Assembly: GCF_000340885.1 (NCBI RefSeq)
Contig: NC_020291.1
Location: forward strand, 2,603,001 to 2,667,000
Length of the DNA: 64,000 nt
DNA from: Clostridium saccharoperbutylacetonicum N1-4(HMT)
Lineage (GTDB): Bacteria > Bacillota > Clostridia > Clostridiales > Clostridiaceae
Reading direction: 5' to 3'
The notes beneath the pieces are model-generated. The model was not told where the DNA came from, made no database searches, and worked only from the letters and a program-made list of their open reading frames with translations. Below are positions 52,821 through 62,808 of the stretch, one piece after another. Within the stretch, counting starts at the first letter, position 1. Every line of letters starts with the position of its first letter. The translations under genes were made by a program, and so were the position numbers.

Positions 52821-54815
52821 TTAAATTCTGCTTTGTTGTTTGATTAATCCTTTTCTGTACGCTGACAATAGTAATTTTAATTCATCTATTTGTTGATTTA
52901 AGGCAATACCTATATCTGTATCACCAACGGTCTTTCTTTCTACTACTTGCTCAAGTACAAGGTAGGAAGATAATATATCGGTTTCTTCTTTAATAGCCTT
53001 TTCTGTAGATTCAAAGGGTTGATGTGATACTAATTGAAGTCCAAAAGAATTATAAATTAAAGTGTATCCAGCAAGTCCTGTTTTTGGCTGATAAGCTCTC
53101 GAAAATCCCCCATCAATAACTAACAACCTTCCGTTAGCTTTTATTGGACTTTCACCATTCTTTTCCTCAACTGGAACATGACCATTAATTATATGTGACT
53201 CTTGAGAATTAAGTCCAAATTCTTTTAGAATATTATTACACACTTCTTCATTATTTCTAAAATTAAAATAAGGATCTTTTTTCTCATAATGTGTTTCTTT
53301 TTCTTCAACAAAATATTGCTCAAATACAGTCATTCTATCTTTTCCAAACAATGGAGAAGAAGCACCACACCATAAATACCACATAAGATCTGCTTTATTT
53401 TCCTCAGAATCCATATCATCTTTAGAAAAATAGGCTTCTCGAGCAAGCATATCCAAATTATCTAAGAGATCTTTTCCTTTATATTCATGTTCACCTATTT
53501 TAACAGTTCTAAAAGTTCCATCTTCATTTAGTGGTATGCATCCATGATAGAGAAGATTAGAATTAAAAGTTGTGTATAAACTCCCATTTGAAAATAAAAA
53601 CCTAACATGCTTATTATATTTTTCACTATTCATAAAATAAGATTTTAGTTTTTCAATTAATTCTCTTTCCTCTGGAGTAAGCTTGTACGGATTTTGCGGA
53701 TCTATAGTTGGAAAATTGGAATCTTTTAATTTATAAGTTTTCTCATATAATTCAATTGTTGCATCAACATAATTAATACTATTTAGCACTAAGCGATGCT
53801 CCATATTAAATTCAGGATGTCTTGAAATTATTTCACCTTCTAATTTAAACAATATCACTGCTATAGCCTTATGCATCTTAGCAATTAACTGAATTTCATT
53901 AACACTATATTTTTTATCATAATCAATTCGTGGCAAAAAGATGTTGCAAGGGTCGTCATTGTATAAATCCATAGAAAAGGTTGCTAAGGGTAATAAGTTT
54001 ATGCCATAACCATTTTCTAATGTGTCTAAATTTGCATATTTTAAGGAATTTTTAATAACATTAGCAACACAAGCTTCTGAACCACAAGCTGCTCCCATCC
54101 ATAAGATATCGTGATTTCCCCATTGAATATCTACTGAATGATAATTTACTAAAGTATCCATTATAATATCAGCACCGGGCCCTCTATCAAATATGTCTCC
54201 AAGGATATGAAGCCTGTCGATAACTAATTGCTGTATTAGTTTTGATATTGCAACTATAAATTCTTTAGCTCTGTCAATATCAATGATGGTTGTGATAATT
54301 TGCTCATAATATTCTGTTTTATCAATTTCTCTAGGCTGTTCGTGGAGCAATTCTTCAATAATGTATGCAAAATCTTTTGGAAGAGCTTTTCTAACTTTAG
54401 AACGCGTATATTTAGAAGACACATATCTAGATAACTCAATTAACCTGTGAAGAGTAATTTTATACCAATCATCTACATTTTCTTCTTGTTTTGAGATTAA
54501 TTCAAGTTTTTGTTCAGGATAATAAATTAAAGTTGCTAAGCTTTTTTTTTCACTTTGTCTTAATCTATTACCAAATACATCTTCAATTTTTCTTTTAATA
54601 ACCCCAGAAGCATTTTTTAAAACATGTATGAAAGGTTCATATTCTCCATGAATATCTGTAAGAAAATGTTCTGTACCCTTAGGTAAATTTAAAATTGCTT
54701 GAAGGTTTATGATTTCCGTTGATGCCTCGTTAATTGTTGGATATTGCTTTGAAAGTAATTTTAGGTAATTTAAATTGTTACCTATTTCATCATTTGATAA
54801 TTCGTTTTTAAGCAT
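52821..54815 (-). CDS. fbp: Fructose-1,6-bisphosphatase class III
   Basis: A 664-residue class III FBPase, the Firmicutes-type gluconeogenic enzyme, which is a metallophosphoesterase unlike class I or II. Metal motifs: [23 protein letters not shown] and [12 protein letters not shown], then [15 protein letters not shown] and [12 protein letters not shown]. Length and layout match the family. GGGAAAGAGA precedes the ATG. The NusG-II gene lies just 17 bp downstream and may be cotranscribed. Confidence 0.95.
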   Translation of the reverse strand: MLKNELSNDEIGNNLNYLKLLSKQYPTINEASTEIINLQAILNLPKGTEHFLTDIHGEYEPFIHVLKNASGVIKRKIEDVFGNRLRQSEKKSLATLIYYPEQKLELISKQEENVDDWYKITLHRLIELSRYVSSKYTRSKVRKALPKDFAYIIEELLHEQPREIDKTEYYEQIITTIIDIDRAKEFIVAISKLIQQLVIDRLHILGDIFDRGPGADIIMDTLVNYHSVDIQWGNHDILWMGAACGSEACVANVIKNSLKYANLDTLENGYGINLLPLATFSMDLYNDDPCNIFLPRIDYDKKYSVNEIQLIAKMHKAIAVILFKLEGEIISRHPEFNMEHRLVLNSINYVDATIELYEKTYKLKDSNFPTIDPQNPYKLTPEERELIEKLKSYFMNSEKYNKHVRFLFSNGSLYTTFNSNLLYHGCIPLNEDGTFRTVKIGEHEYKGKDLLDNLDMLAREAYFSKDDMDSEENKADLMWYLWCGASSPLFGKDRMTVFEQYFVEEKETHYEKKDPYFNFRNNEEVCNNILKEFGLNSQESHIINGHVPVEEKNGESPIKANGRLLVIDGGFSRAYQPKTGLAGYTLIYNSFGLQLVSHQPFESTEKAIKEETDILSSYLVLEQVVERKTVGDTDIGIALNQQIDELKLLLSAYRKGLIKQQSRI

Positions 54816-54943
54816 AAAGTCTCTTTCCCTTCATTAAAAAATAAAACATATTTTAAGAATACTATAATAATTATAACACATAGAATAATCAGTTAAATGG
54901 GTAATATAATTTTCTAAATTAATAGAAAATTAAAAGATATAGA

Positions 54944-54995
54944 TTGAAATTTTACTCTAAGTAAGATAAAATAATATCGGGAACACGTGTGCACA
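54944..54995 (+). promoter_or_regulatory. kduI promoter with operator-like palindromes
   Basis: TTGAAA (54944-54949), 17 bp and TAAAAT (54967-54972). Immediately downstream, at the expected start site, two palindromes overlap: ACACGTGT (54983-54990) and TGTGCACA (54988-54995). This GC-rich block stands out from its AT-rich surroundings and is a plausible repressor site. Confidence 0.6.
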
Positions 54996-55033
54996 ATGAT
55001 CGATTTTTTTAAAAAAAGGAGAGTAATAGAATT

Positions 55034-55870
55034 ATGAAAATGGACATAAGATATTCAAATCATCCAGAGGACTCAAAACATTATGATACTGAAACATTAA
55101 GAAGACATTATTTAGTAGAAAAGGTTTTTGTGGAAGATGAAGTAAACTTAGTATATAGCCACAATGATAGAATTATATTTGGAGGAGTTACTCCAGTAAA
55201 GGAGACATTAAAACTTGGTGCTTCAAAGGAATTAGGTACAGATTACTTCCTTGAGAGAAGAGAGCTTGGAGTTATTAATGTCGGTGGAGAAGGAACAATT
55301 AAGGTAGATGGAGTAGAATATAATTTGAAATTTAGAGATGGATTATATGTTGGACAGGGAGTTAAAGATATAGAATTCACATCAGTAGATGGAAAGAATC
55401 CAGCAAAGTTCTACATTAATTCTGCACCAGCGCTTAAATCATATCCTACAGTAAAAATTGACTTAGAAAAGGCTAATAAAATTAAATGCGGCGATGAAAT
55501 CAATATGAATAAGAGAACAATCAATCAATATGTTCATCCAGCGGTTTGTGATAGCTGTCAATTAGTAATGGGATTAACAATTTTAGAACCAGGAAGTGGA
55601 TGGAATACAATGCCATGTCACACTCATGAAAGACGTATGGAAGTATATCTTTACCTTGAAGTTCCAGAAGAGCAAGTTGTATTCCACTTAATGGGACAAG
55701 GCCAAGAAACAAGACATATTGTAATGAAAAATGAGCAAGCTGTAATTTCACCAAGTTGGTCAATTCATTCAGGCATAGGAACTCAAAATTATTCATTTAT
55801 TTGGGGAATGTGTGGAGAAAATAAAACCTTTGATGATATGGATCATATAAAAATTGAAGATTTAAAATAA
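55034..55870 (+). CDS. kduI: 5-dehydro-4-deoxy-D-glucuronate isomerase
   Basis: A 278-residue cupin-type isomerase of the pectin/unsaturated glucuronate pathway, converting 5-keto-4-deoxyuronate to 2,5-diketo-3-deoxygluconate. Zn-binding residues lie in [16 protein letters not shown] and in [19 protein letters not shown], as in KduI. N-terminal [25 protein letters not shown] is the family signature. It stands alone; kduD is not in the window. AAAGGAGAG precedes the ATG. Confidence 0.95.
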   Translation: MKMDIRYSNHPEDSKHYDTETLRRHYLVEKVFVEDEVNLVYSHNDRIIFGGVTPVKETLKLGASKELGTDYFLERRELGVINVGGEGTIKVDGVEYNLKFRDGLYVGQGVKDIEFTSVDGKNPAKFYINSAPALKSYPTVKIDLEKANKIKCGDEINMNKRTINQYVHPAVCDSCQLVMGLTILEPGSGWNTMPCHTHERRMEVYLYLEVPEEQVVFHLMGQGQETRHIVMKNEQAVISPSWSIHSGIGTQNYSFIWGMCGENKTFDDMDHIKIEDLK

Positions 55871-55885
55871 AATTAAGTTAAGTTG

Positions 55886-55923
55886 CTAGCATGTAATACA
55901 AAAATATTACATGCTGTTTTTTT
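55886..55923 (+). terminator. Terminator after kduI
   Basis: AGCATGTAATA (55888-55898) pairs with TATTACATGCT (55905-55915); T-run follows. Confidence 0.88.
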
Positions 55924-56070
55924 ATGAAATTTTTTAGAATTTTTAGAATAATATAGAGAGGTATGGCGAAAAACGTTGAAAGGAAATATCATGAATGGTA
56001 AAATATTAGTATATATATAATGATTAGTTACATTTATTCACATAAGTTGAATATTTAAGAGGTATAGATT

Positions 56071-59010
56071 ATGAGGATTACTTTTAGAATAAAATTATTT
56101 TTATTTTGTGTATTTATTATTTTATTAACAGCAATTCCAATTGCTACGATTACTTATAATGATATATATAATTCATTGAAAGGGGAGATGTTATTACATA
56201 GTAAGGAACAAATATTACAAATTGATAATTCTATCAACGGAATTGCAAATCAGTTAAAAGCAAATACAGTATTTCTAGCAAATTCAAATGAAGCTAGAAA
56301 GGCTGATCAATCTATATCAGCACTATTTAACATACCTAATGTTGAAAATAACAAAAAGTATTCAAAACAGCTTCCTGGTATGGAAGGCTCTATATATAAT
56401 GAATTGGAAAGTTATGGGGAGTCGCATCCTGAAACTACATATGTGTATATAGGCACAAAATGGGGAGGATATATCCAGTGGCCAGATGGGTTAGGTGCGG
56501 GTAATTTTGATCCGAGAAAAAGGCCATGGTATGCTCCAGCTGTAGAAAATCCAGACAAAGTGATAACTTCAGATCCTTACGTTTCTGCAATTGATAATAG
56601 TAATAATATAATAATAAGTTTTTCAAGTGCTATAAAGAATGAAGCTAACGAAGTAATTGGAGTAGCTGGAATTGATGTGAGTTTAAATAAATTATCAGAA
56701 ATTGTTAGAAGTATAAAAGTTGGAAAGGATGGTTACATTTTTATTTGTACTAAGGATGGTACTATGCTGGCGCATCCAAATTCTAATTTGAATTTCAAAA
56801 AATTATCTGAATATGATAGTAAACTAGTAAGCTCGAAAGATGGTTCGGAATTATCTATTAAGGATTCAGATAAGATTATAAATGCTGAAAATGATAATTT
56901 TGAAACTGTTATTGATGGAAAAGAAGTTTTTGTAAATATATATACTTCACCTAATACAGGGTGGAAGATGGTTTCAGTTGTACAAAAAAGTGAACTTACA
57001 GATAGAGCAGAAGAACTTCAAAATTTAGTAATTATAATTACATTATGTGTGTTAGTATTAGGGATAATTTTAACATATTTTATTACAAAAGTATTAACTA
57101 AACCGATAAAAGATTTAGCACCTATAATGGAAACGGCTGGAAATGGAGACTTGGCGGTAAGAGCTAATATTAATACTAAGGACGAATTTGGAGTATTGGG
57201 AAATTCATTTAATCTAATGATTTCCAAACTAAGTTCAAATTACGATGAATTATCAGCAGTGTATGAAGAATTGATGGCAACAGAAGAAGAATTAAGAGCA
57301 CAATATGATGAACTGCAATTTAATGAAGAAGCCTTAAGAAGTAGTGAGGAGAGATATAGAATTGCTTTAGAATCAGCTAATGATTCTATTTGGCAGTGGA
57401 ATATGATTACAGGGGAATTTTTTGTTTCTGATAAGTTAATAGATATTATAGGATATAAACCTGATCCAGAAATGAATGTTCCAAAGATGTTTATGGAAAT
57501 GGTTCATCCAGATGATTATGTCCAAGCTAAGGAAGATTTATATAACCATATAAATAATTTAACACCTGTTTTTAATTCTGAATATAGAATTAAAACAAAA
57601 GATGGCTCGTATGTATGGGTATATTCTAAAGGGAAAGTCTCAAGGGATACAGAAGGAAAGGCTATAAAACTTTCGGGATCAATTTCAGATATTTCTGAGC
57701 GTAGAAAAGCTGAAGATAAGATTAAATTCTTAGCATATTATGATACACTCACAGGTCTTACTAATAAAGTTTTATTTATGGAAAAACTAGATGAACAGTT
57801 GGAAAGAATAAAAAGTAGTGAGGCTGAAGGTGCAGTAATATTTGTTGATTTAGATGACTTCAAAAAAATAAATGATGTAATGGGACATAAATTTGGAGAT
57901 GAATTACTTATTGCATTATCTGAACAATTTAAGAAATTAGTAGAGAAAAAGGATACGATATGTAGACAAGGTGGAGATGAGTTTTTTATACTTAATCCTT
58001 CAATAAAAGAAAATGAAATAGAAGCATATGTAAATAAATTATTGAATTTATTTAATCAAGGATTTAGGGTACAAGATAAGCAGATATCAATTACAGGTAG
58101 TATTGGAGTAGCATTGTATCCTAAGGATGGAACTGATTCAGATACTATTATGAAGAATGCTGATTCAGCTATGTATAAAGCAAAGGAATTGGGAAAAAAT
58201 AGATATGCATTATATGATCCTGAAATTTATTTAAAATTACAAAGAAAGACTGCAATTGAAAGAATTTTAAGGAATGCAATTGAAAATAACGAATTTAGTA
58301 TAAATTATCAACCACAATATGATGCAATGAAGAACGAAATTTTTGGATTCGAAGCTTTACTTAGATTAAATAGTAAGGAATTAGGTTTTATATCACCAGC
58401 TGAATTCATTCCTATAGCAGAAGAAAGTGGATACATAACACAAATAGGATTATGGGTTATTAAAGAATCATGCTTGCAAAGTGTTAAGTGGCTTAGAGGT
58501 GGCTATAAGTTTAAGAGTATAAGCATTAACATTTCATCAGTTGATTTACAACAGCCAGATTTCATAGAAAAGGTTACAGATATAATTAAAGAAACAGGTA
58601 TTGATACAGATATTGTAGAATTTGAAATTACTGAAACAGTTTTAATGCAATCCCTTGATTTGAGCATAAATGCTTTAAATCATTTGAAAAGTATGGGAAT
58701 ACGAATTGCCCTAGATGATTTTGGAACAGGATATTCTTCCCTTAATTATTTGAGAAAAATTCCAATAAATACATTAAAGATTGACAAATCTTTTATAGAT
58801 AATATTGCTTCCAATGAAAAAGAGGAATCAATAATTAACAATATAATACAAATGGCTCACACTATGGATTTAAAGGTTGTTGCTGAAGGTGTGGAAATAG
58901 CAGATCAGTTATCAATACTTAAAGAAAAAGAATGTGACTATATTCAAGGATATTACTTCAGCAAACCACTTCCTGCACCAGAAGTTGAAAAGCTATTTGA
59001 ACAAGGTTAA
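56071..59010 (+). CDS. Membrane c-di-GMP protein: dCache-HAMP-PAS-GGDEF-EAL
   Basis: A 979-residue sensor. TM1 is at about 9-29 and a dCache ligand domain at 35-305 (WGGYIQWPDG, FDPRKRPWY, GVAGIDVSL). TM2 is at 317-338, HAMP at 340-392, a short coiled coil follows, then PAS (ALESANDSIWQWNMITG ... RIKTKDGSYVW) at 428-545. The GGDEF domain has an intact active site (RQGGDEFFIL), and the EAL domain is intact (FGFEALLRL, EFEITETVLM, ALDDFGTGYSSLNYLRKIP, VVAEGVE). It could both make and degrade c-di-GMP under control of an extracellular small molecule. A perfect terminator follows. Confidence 0.93.
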   Translation: MRITFRIKLFLFCVFIILLTAIPIATITYNDIYNSLKGEMLLHSKEQILQIDNSINGIANQLKANTVFLANSNEARKADQSISALFNIPNVENNKKYSKQLPGMEGSIYNELESYGESHPETTYVYIGTKWGGYIQWPDGLGAGNFDPRKRPWYAPAVENPDKVITSDPYVSAIDNSNNIIISFSSAIKNEANEVIGVAGIDVSLNKLSEIVRSIKVGKDGYIFICTKDGTMLAHPNSNLNFKKLSEYDSKLVSSKDGSELSIKDSDKIINAENDNFETVIDGKEVFVNIYTSPNTGWKMVSVVQKSELTDRAEELQNLVIIITLCVLVLGIILTYFITKVLTKPIKDLAPIMETAGNGDLAVRANINTKDEFGVLGNSFNLMISKLSSNYDELSAVYEELMATEEELRAQYDELQFNEEALRSSEERYRIALESANDSIWQWNMITGEFFVSDKLIDIIGYKPDPEMNVPKMFMEMVHPDDYVQAKEDLYNHINNLTPVFNSEYRIKTKDGSYVWVYSKGKVSRDTEGKAIKLSGSISDISERRKAEDKIKFLAYYDTLTGLTNKVLFMEKLDEQLERIKSSEAEGAVIFVDLDDFKKINDVMGHKFGDELLIALSEQFKKLVEKKDTICRQGGDEFFILNPSIKENEIEAYVNKLLNLFNQGFRVQDKQISITGSIGVALYPKDGTDSDTIMKNADSAMYKAKELGKNRYALYDPEIYLKLQRKTAIERILRNAIENNEFSINYQPQYDAMKNEIFGFEALLRLNSKELGFISPAEFIPIAEESGYITQIGLWVIKESCLQSVKWLRGGYKFKSISINISSVDLQQPDFIEKVTDIIKETGIDTDIVEFEITETVLMQSLDLSINALNHLKSMGIRIALDDFGTGYSSLNYLRKIPINTLKIDKSFIDNIASNEKEESIINNIIQMAHTMDLKVVAEGVEIADQLSILKEKECDYIQGYYFSKPLPAPEVEKLFEQG

Positions 59011-59023
59011 TTAAATAAAATAA

Positions 59024-59060
59024 TAAGCAAAGGCCTTAATAATTAAGGCCTTTGCTATAT
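59024..59060. terminator. Bidirectional terminator
   Basis: A perfect 15-bp stem (59026-59040 with 59042-59056; core CAAAGGCCTTAAT) lies between the GGDEF-EAL gene and a convergent gene, whose last codons overlap it. Confidence 0.88.
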
Positions 59061-59533
59061 TTACTATCATTGTTAACTATGATAACAAAAGCTCTAGGAT
59101 AGTCTTGCAAATACTTTACGTTAAATTTGACTCCAGATTTAGGATAATAATAGCTATTGAATGACTTTTCATTGACTATATTGAAATCTGAGGAAAGACA
59201 ATAAGTTGGAATCTCAAGATTTTCATTTGTATTAATAATGATATCATACCGTAATACTTGTTCATTATTATAGTAATTAGATGTTTGAAGAGTATCTACA
59301 ATAACTCCTTGTCCTTTTTCTCCATAATTATTAATAAGAGAGTTCATTATAAAGTGTCCTATGAAAACATTGACAAAAGAAAGCGTGAAAAAGATGAACA
59401 TAAAGCCTATTATTTGAAGTCTAAATTTTAATGGTAAAATAAGCAGTGCAATTATACATAAAGCAATTATCAGTAAAAGACTAAGAAGTGGATGAGTTCT
59501 TAATGTAATAAGAAGAATAATTAGATATTCCAT
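59036..59533 (-). CDS. Hypothetical membrane protein
   Basis: A 165-residue protein with three hydrophobic segments at the N-terminus (LIILLITLRTHPLLSLLLII, ALLILPLKFRLQIIGFMFIF, LSFVNVFIGHFIM) and a C-terminal soluble domain (GQGVIVDTLQTSNYYNNEQVLRYDIIINTNENLEIPTY ... GVKFNVKYLQDYPRAFVIIVN). GGAGGT at 59541-59546 sets the start at 59533. No family recognised. Its stop codon region is inside the shared terminator. The 333-bp gap upstream (to 59866) holds a possible promoter at 59737-59765 for the next gene and nothing else seen. Confidence 0.55.
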   Translation of the reverse strand: MEYLIILLITLRTHPLLSLLLIIALCIIALLILPLKFRLQIIGFMFIFFTLSFVNVFIGHFIMNSLINNYGEKGQGVIVDTLQTSNYYNNEQVLRYDIIINTNENLEIPTYCLSSDFNIVNEKSFNSYYYPKSGVKFNVKYLQDYPRAFVIIVNNDSKYSKGLNY

Positions 59534-59736
59534 TAGTATTACCTCCATCATATCATAATATAATTTTTATTCTTAATTATGTATGGATGATCTGCAAGGT
59601 ATAAAGAATGATATATAATATCATTATAATATATTGTATTGCTAATAATATTAAAGGATAATTAAGGTAATATTAAAAGTATGTAAATTATAGATATATT
59701 AGATAATAACCAAAGCAATGAGAAGTTAGTTATATA

Positions 59737-59765
59737 TTGACAGGATTATAATTTAAGAGTAGCAT
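59737..59765 (+). promoter_or_regulatory. Candidate promoter of the cobW genes
   Basis: TTGACA (59737-59742), 17 bp, and a weak TAGCAT (59760-59765). No Zur-like palindrome was recognised. Confidence 0.4.
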
Positions 59766-59866
59766 AAAAATGAAAAAATCACATGGAAATTATTATCAAT
59801 GCCCTTATATATTGCATTGAATAATTAATAAAGTAAAGATTATAAGTTAAGGAAAGGATTTTTGAT

Positions 59867-61126
59867 ATGACAAAAATAGATATAATATCAGGCTTTTTAG
59901 GAGCAGGGAAAACAACTTTAATAAAAAAATTAATAGAAGAAGCATTTAAAGGTGAAAAGCTTATGCTTATTGAAAATGAATTTGGTGAAATAGGAATTGA
60001 TGGTGGATTTTTAAACAATTCTGGAGTGGAAATCACTGAAATGAATTCAGGGTGCATATGTTGTTCTTTAGTAGGTGATTTTGGAGTAGCCCTTAAGGAA
60101 GCTCTAGATAAATATTCACCTGAACGTATAATAATTGAACCATCAGGAGTTGGAAAATTATCAGATGTAATAAAAGCTGTAGAAAGTATAAAGGATGAAG
60201 CGCCTATAAAGCTTAATAGTTTTACAGCTGTAGTTGATGCAATAAAATGTAAGATGTATATGGATAACTTTGGTGAATTCTTCAATAATCAAGTTGAAAA
60301 TGCTAATACAATAGTTTTAAGCCGTACTCAAAAGCTTACACAGGAAAAATTAGAATTATGTGTAGCTCAAATACGAGAACATAATAAGGATGCAGCCGTT
60401 ATAACTACAAATTGGGATGAAATTGATGGTAAGCAGATTCTTGCTGCAATGGAGCGAGAAAATTCACTTGAAAAAGAATTATTAAAGGAAGCAGAGGAAC
60501 ATCATCACCATCATGAGGAAGATTGTAGTTGTCAAGAACATGAGCACCACCACCATGATGATAAATGTGATTGTCAAGAACATGAGCATCACCACCACGA
60601 TGAAAAATGTGATTGTCACGATCATGAACATCATCATCATGATGAAGAATGTGATTGTCAAGAACATGAGCATCACCACCACGATGAAAAATGTGATTGT
60701 CAAGAACAAGAACATCACCACCACGATGAAAAATGTGATTGTCATGATCAAGAACATCATCACCATGATGAAGAATGTGATTGTCATAATCATGAACATC
60801 ATCACCATGATGAAAATTGTGGGTGCCATGAGCATCACCATCATCATGCAGATGAAGTATTTACTAGCTGGGGAATCGAAACTCCTAAAAAATATTCTAA
60901 AATTGAATTAGACGAAATATTAAAAGTTTTAGCTGAATCTTCAGAATATGGAATTATTTTAAGAGCAAAAGGAATAATCCCTTGTACTGAAGGAGGATGG
61001 ATTAATTTTGATTTAGTACCAGGTGAATACGAAATACGAGAAGGCGTATCTGATTATACAGGAAGATTATGCGTAATAGGTACAAATATAAATAAAACAA
61101 AAATGCAAGAATTATTTCATATTTAA
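59867..61126 (+). CDS. CobW-family GTPase with His/Cys metal-binding repeats
   Basis: A 419-residue G3E GTPase (CobW/ZNG1-type metallochaperone). Walker A GFLGAGKTT spans 9-17, the ENEFGEIGIDGG switch 37-48, the CxCC metal site GCICC 62-66, then IIEPSGVGKLSDV. Residues 211-328 are a repeat array: eight 14-residue units of CDCQEHEHHHHDEK type, giving 16 cysteines and about 47 histidines. The C-terminal CobW domain (residues 330-419, IILRAKGIIP ... WINFDLVPG) closes the protein. The CxCC motif and GTPase type support zinc or cobalt/nickel insertion. The metal-rich insert probably stores or buffers the metal. GGAAAGG precedes the ATG. A second CobW-type gene follows after 90 bp. Confidence 0.9.
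   Translation: MTKIDIISGFLGAGKTTLIKKLIEEAFKGEKLMLIENEFGEIGIDGGFLNNSGVEITEMNSGCICCSLVGDFGVALKEALDKYSPERIIIEPSGVGKLSDVIKAVESIKDEAPIKLNSFTAVVDAIKCKMYMDNFGEFFNNQVENANTIVLSRTQKLTQEKLELCVAQIREHNKDAAVITTNWDEIDGKQILAAMERENSLEKELLKEAEEHHHHHEEDCSCQEHEHHHHDDKCDCQEHEHHHHDEKCDCHDHEHHHHDEECDCQEHEHHHHDEKCDCQEQEHHHHDEKCDCHDQEHHHHDEECDCHNHEHHHHDENCGCHEHHHHHADEVFTSWGIETPKKYSKIELDEILKVLAESSEYGIILRAKGIIPCTEGGWINFDLVPGEYEIREGVSDYTGRLCVIGTNINKTKMQELFHI
60515..60850 (+). repeat. 42-bp tandem repeat coding the His/Cys units
   Basis: Eight in-frame units of 42 bp begin at 60515, 60557, 60599, 60641, 60683, 60725, 60767 and 60809. Several are near-identical at DNA level, so unit number may vary between strains. Confidence 0.9.
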
Positions 61127-61216
61127 ATCATATTTAAATTAAATAATTTAACTTAAGCGAGAATAAAAAGACATTGTATTATTAATGTAGCAATTTGATG
61201 AAAGAAGGTAGAAGTT

Positions 61217-62155
61217 ATGACAGATGTACCAGTTTTTCTTATTACTGGTTTTTTAGAAGGTGGTAAAACAACTTTTATTAAAGAAATATTTAATGATCCA
61301 GATTTTGTAGAAGGCGAAAAAATTACTGTGATTGTCTGTGAAAATGGTATTGAAGAATATGAAAAAGAGTTTTTAGAGAAAAATAAAGTATCTTTAGTAC
61401 ATGTTAATAGCAAGAAAAATTTAACTGCAGAATTTTTAAAAGAATGTAATGATGAAAATAACCCAACAAAAGTAATTGTCGAATATAACGGGATGTGGCA
61501 AGGTGATGTGATTGGAGAATTAGAATTACCAGAAAATTGGGAGTTTGCACAAATTATAACACCTATTGATGCTAATACTTTTGAAAGTTATATGGGAAAT
61601 ATGAAATCCTTACTCATAGAACAATTTCAAAATTCAGATTTAATTATAATTAATCGTTGCAAAGATAATACTGATAAGTTGAAATTTAGGAATAGTATAA
61701 AAGCTGTTAACGCACATGCAAATATAATTTTTGAATTGGAAAATGGTGAAATTGATGATAGACCGTTACAATTACCTTTTGATATAAATGCTAAAGTAAT
61801 TGAATTTGAAGACTATGATTTTGGTGTATGGTATTTAGATGCAACAGAAGCACCTGACAAATATGATGGTAAACATATTAAGATGAGAGGGTTAGCTTAT
61901 ACAAATCCTAAATATCCTAAAAACATTTTTGCTTTTGGCAGAAATGCCATGACTTGCTGTGCTGATGATATCTCCTTTTTAGGACTTTTATGCCAAACAA
62001 ATAAACCTGTTGATTTTAAAGATAAAGTATGGATTGAAATAGAAGGAATAATTCGCAAGCAATATATTCCACAAGAACAAAGAGAAATTCCTTTTATAAC
62101 AATCAAAGATTATAGAAATATTAATAAGCTAGAAGATGATTTGATTTATTTCTAA
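61217..62155 (+). CDS. CobW-like GTPase fused to a DUF1980-like domain
   Basis: A 312-residue protein. Residues 1-180 are a G3E GTPase (GFLEGGKTTFIKE, then VCENGIEEYEKEFLE in place of the usual ENEFGE), but the CxCC metal motif is missing. Residues 195-312 look like the C-terminal part of DUF1980/YcgQ-type proteins (IKMRGLAYTNPKYPKN ... FGRNAMTCCADDISFLGLLC), with a Cys-Cys pair followed by an acidic residue. The combination suggests metal handling linked to the adjacent His-rich CobW. AGAAGGTAGAAG precedes the ATG. It is a paralogue of its neighbour by family only. Confidence 0.75.
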   Translation: MTDVPVFLITGFLEGGKTTFIKEIFNDPDFVEGEKITVIVCENGIEEYEKEFLEKNKVSLVHVNSKKNLTAEFLKECNDENNPTKVIVEYNGMWQGDVIGELELPENWEFAQIITPIDANTFESYMGNMKSLLIEQFQNSDLIIINRCKDNTDKLKFRNSIKAVNAHANIIFELENGEIDDRPLQLPFDINAKVIEFEDYDFGVWYLDATEAPDKYDGKHIKMRGLAYTNPKYPKNIFAFGRNAMTCCADDISFLGLLCQTNKPVDFKDKVWIEIEGIIRKQYIPQEQREIPFITIKDYRNINKLEDDLIYF

Positions 62156-62178
62156 TATAAAATATGTTTTACTTGGTT

Positions 62179-62219
62179 CATATTAGCTTGTCACACGGGA
62201 ATAGTGACAAGCTAATATG
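62179..62219. terminator. Perfect 16-bp hairpin after the second CobW-like gene
   Basis: CATATTAGCTTGTCAC (62179-62194) and GTGACAAGCTAATATG (62204-62219) around a 9-base loop. No T-run follows, so it may be a rho-independent terminator of unusual type or a processed 3' end. Confidence 0.6.
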
Positions 62220-62249
62220 GAGCAAGCTTAAATGATTTTCTTGAAAATA

Positions 62250-62456
62250 TTACTTATCTATTAAATGTTTTTCATATTCTTCTATCATTTTTTTTGTCAT
62301 TAAACCGCCTATGTTTCCACCAACATATCCATTTGCTCTTGAAGATTTTCTTCCTTCATACTTATCGTTAAGTTCAATTCCCATATCATTAGCAAATTCA
62401 GTTTTCAATTTATCTAGTTTTGCTTTTGCTTCAGGAACTAATGGTCGTCTACTCAT
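62250..62456 (-). CDS. Alpha/beta-type small acid-soluble spore protein
   Basis: A 68-residue DNA-binding spore protein. The GPR protease site is in KLKTEFANDMGIEL, followed by the conserved SRANGYVGGNIGG and TKKMIEEYEK. Such proteins coat DNA in the spore core and protect it from UV and heat. The start at 62456 (MSRRPLVPEAK) is set by GGAGGTG; the ATG at 62471 overlaps that site. Confirms an endospore former. Confidence 0.95.
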   Translation of the reverse strand: MSRRPLVPEAKAKLDKLKTEFANDMGIELNDKYEGRKSSRANGYVGGNIGGLMTKKMIEEYEKHLIDK

Positions 62457-62599
62457 ATTAAACACCTCCATATCTATATTAGTTTTATATTTAAGAATGA
62501 AAATATACTTGGAAAATTTTAAATAGGTAAAATAGGTTAAATAGATTGATAAGGTGTGAATTAAAAGTAATTTATTTGTTTTGTTAAGGCGATTGAATT

Positions 62600-62628
62600 T
62601 TGACTTATATTACAGAATATAGTAATAT
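62600..62628 (+). promoter_or_regulatory. Promoter of the 39-aa membrane peptide gene
   Basis: TTGACT (62600-62605), 17-bp spacer, TAATAT (62623-62628). Confidence 0.6.
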
Positions 62629-62664
62629 GTATGCATATATAAGAATATCGGGGTGAATTTATAA

Positions 62665-62784
62665 ATGATAAAAGATGCAATAAATTCTGTAATATGGACG
62701 CTTGATGGAGGAATTTTTGGTTTATTAGTTATAGTAATATATAGCATTATAAGAACAAAATTTAATGAAATGAATAAGAAATAA
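62665..62784 (+). CDS. Small membrane peptide (39 aa)
   Basis: A 39-codon frame with CGGGGTG 8 bases upstream and its own promoter and terminator. The product has one hydrophobic segment (GGIFGLLVIVIYSIIR, residues 15-30) flanked by an acidic N-terminus and basic C-terminus. No family recognised. Independent control signals make it a credible gene. Confidence 0.55.
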   Translation: MIKDAINSVIWTLDGGIFGLLVIVIYSIIRTKFNEMNKK

Positions 62785-62808
62785 TTTTAATAGCTGAAAA
62801 AAATGTTT

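Noticed and set aside
59779..60285. 168-codon minus-strand frame over the CobW start
   Set aside because: It covers the Walker A and CxCC codons of a convincing plus-strand gene and lacks a ribosome site.
60482..60911. Two Met/Ile-rich frames across the CobW repeat
   Set aside because: They are low-complexity shadows of the CAT/CAC-rich His codons in the 42-bp repeats.
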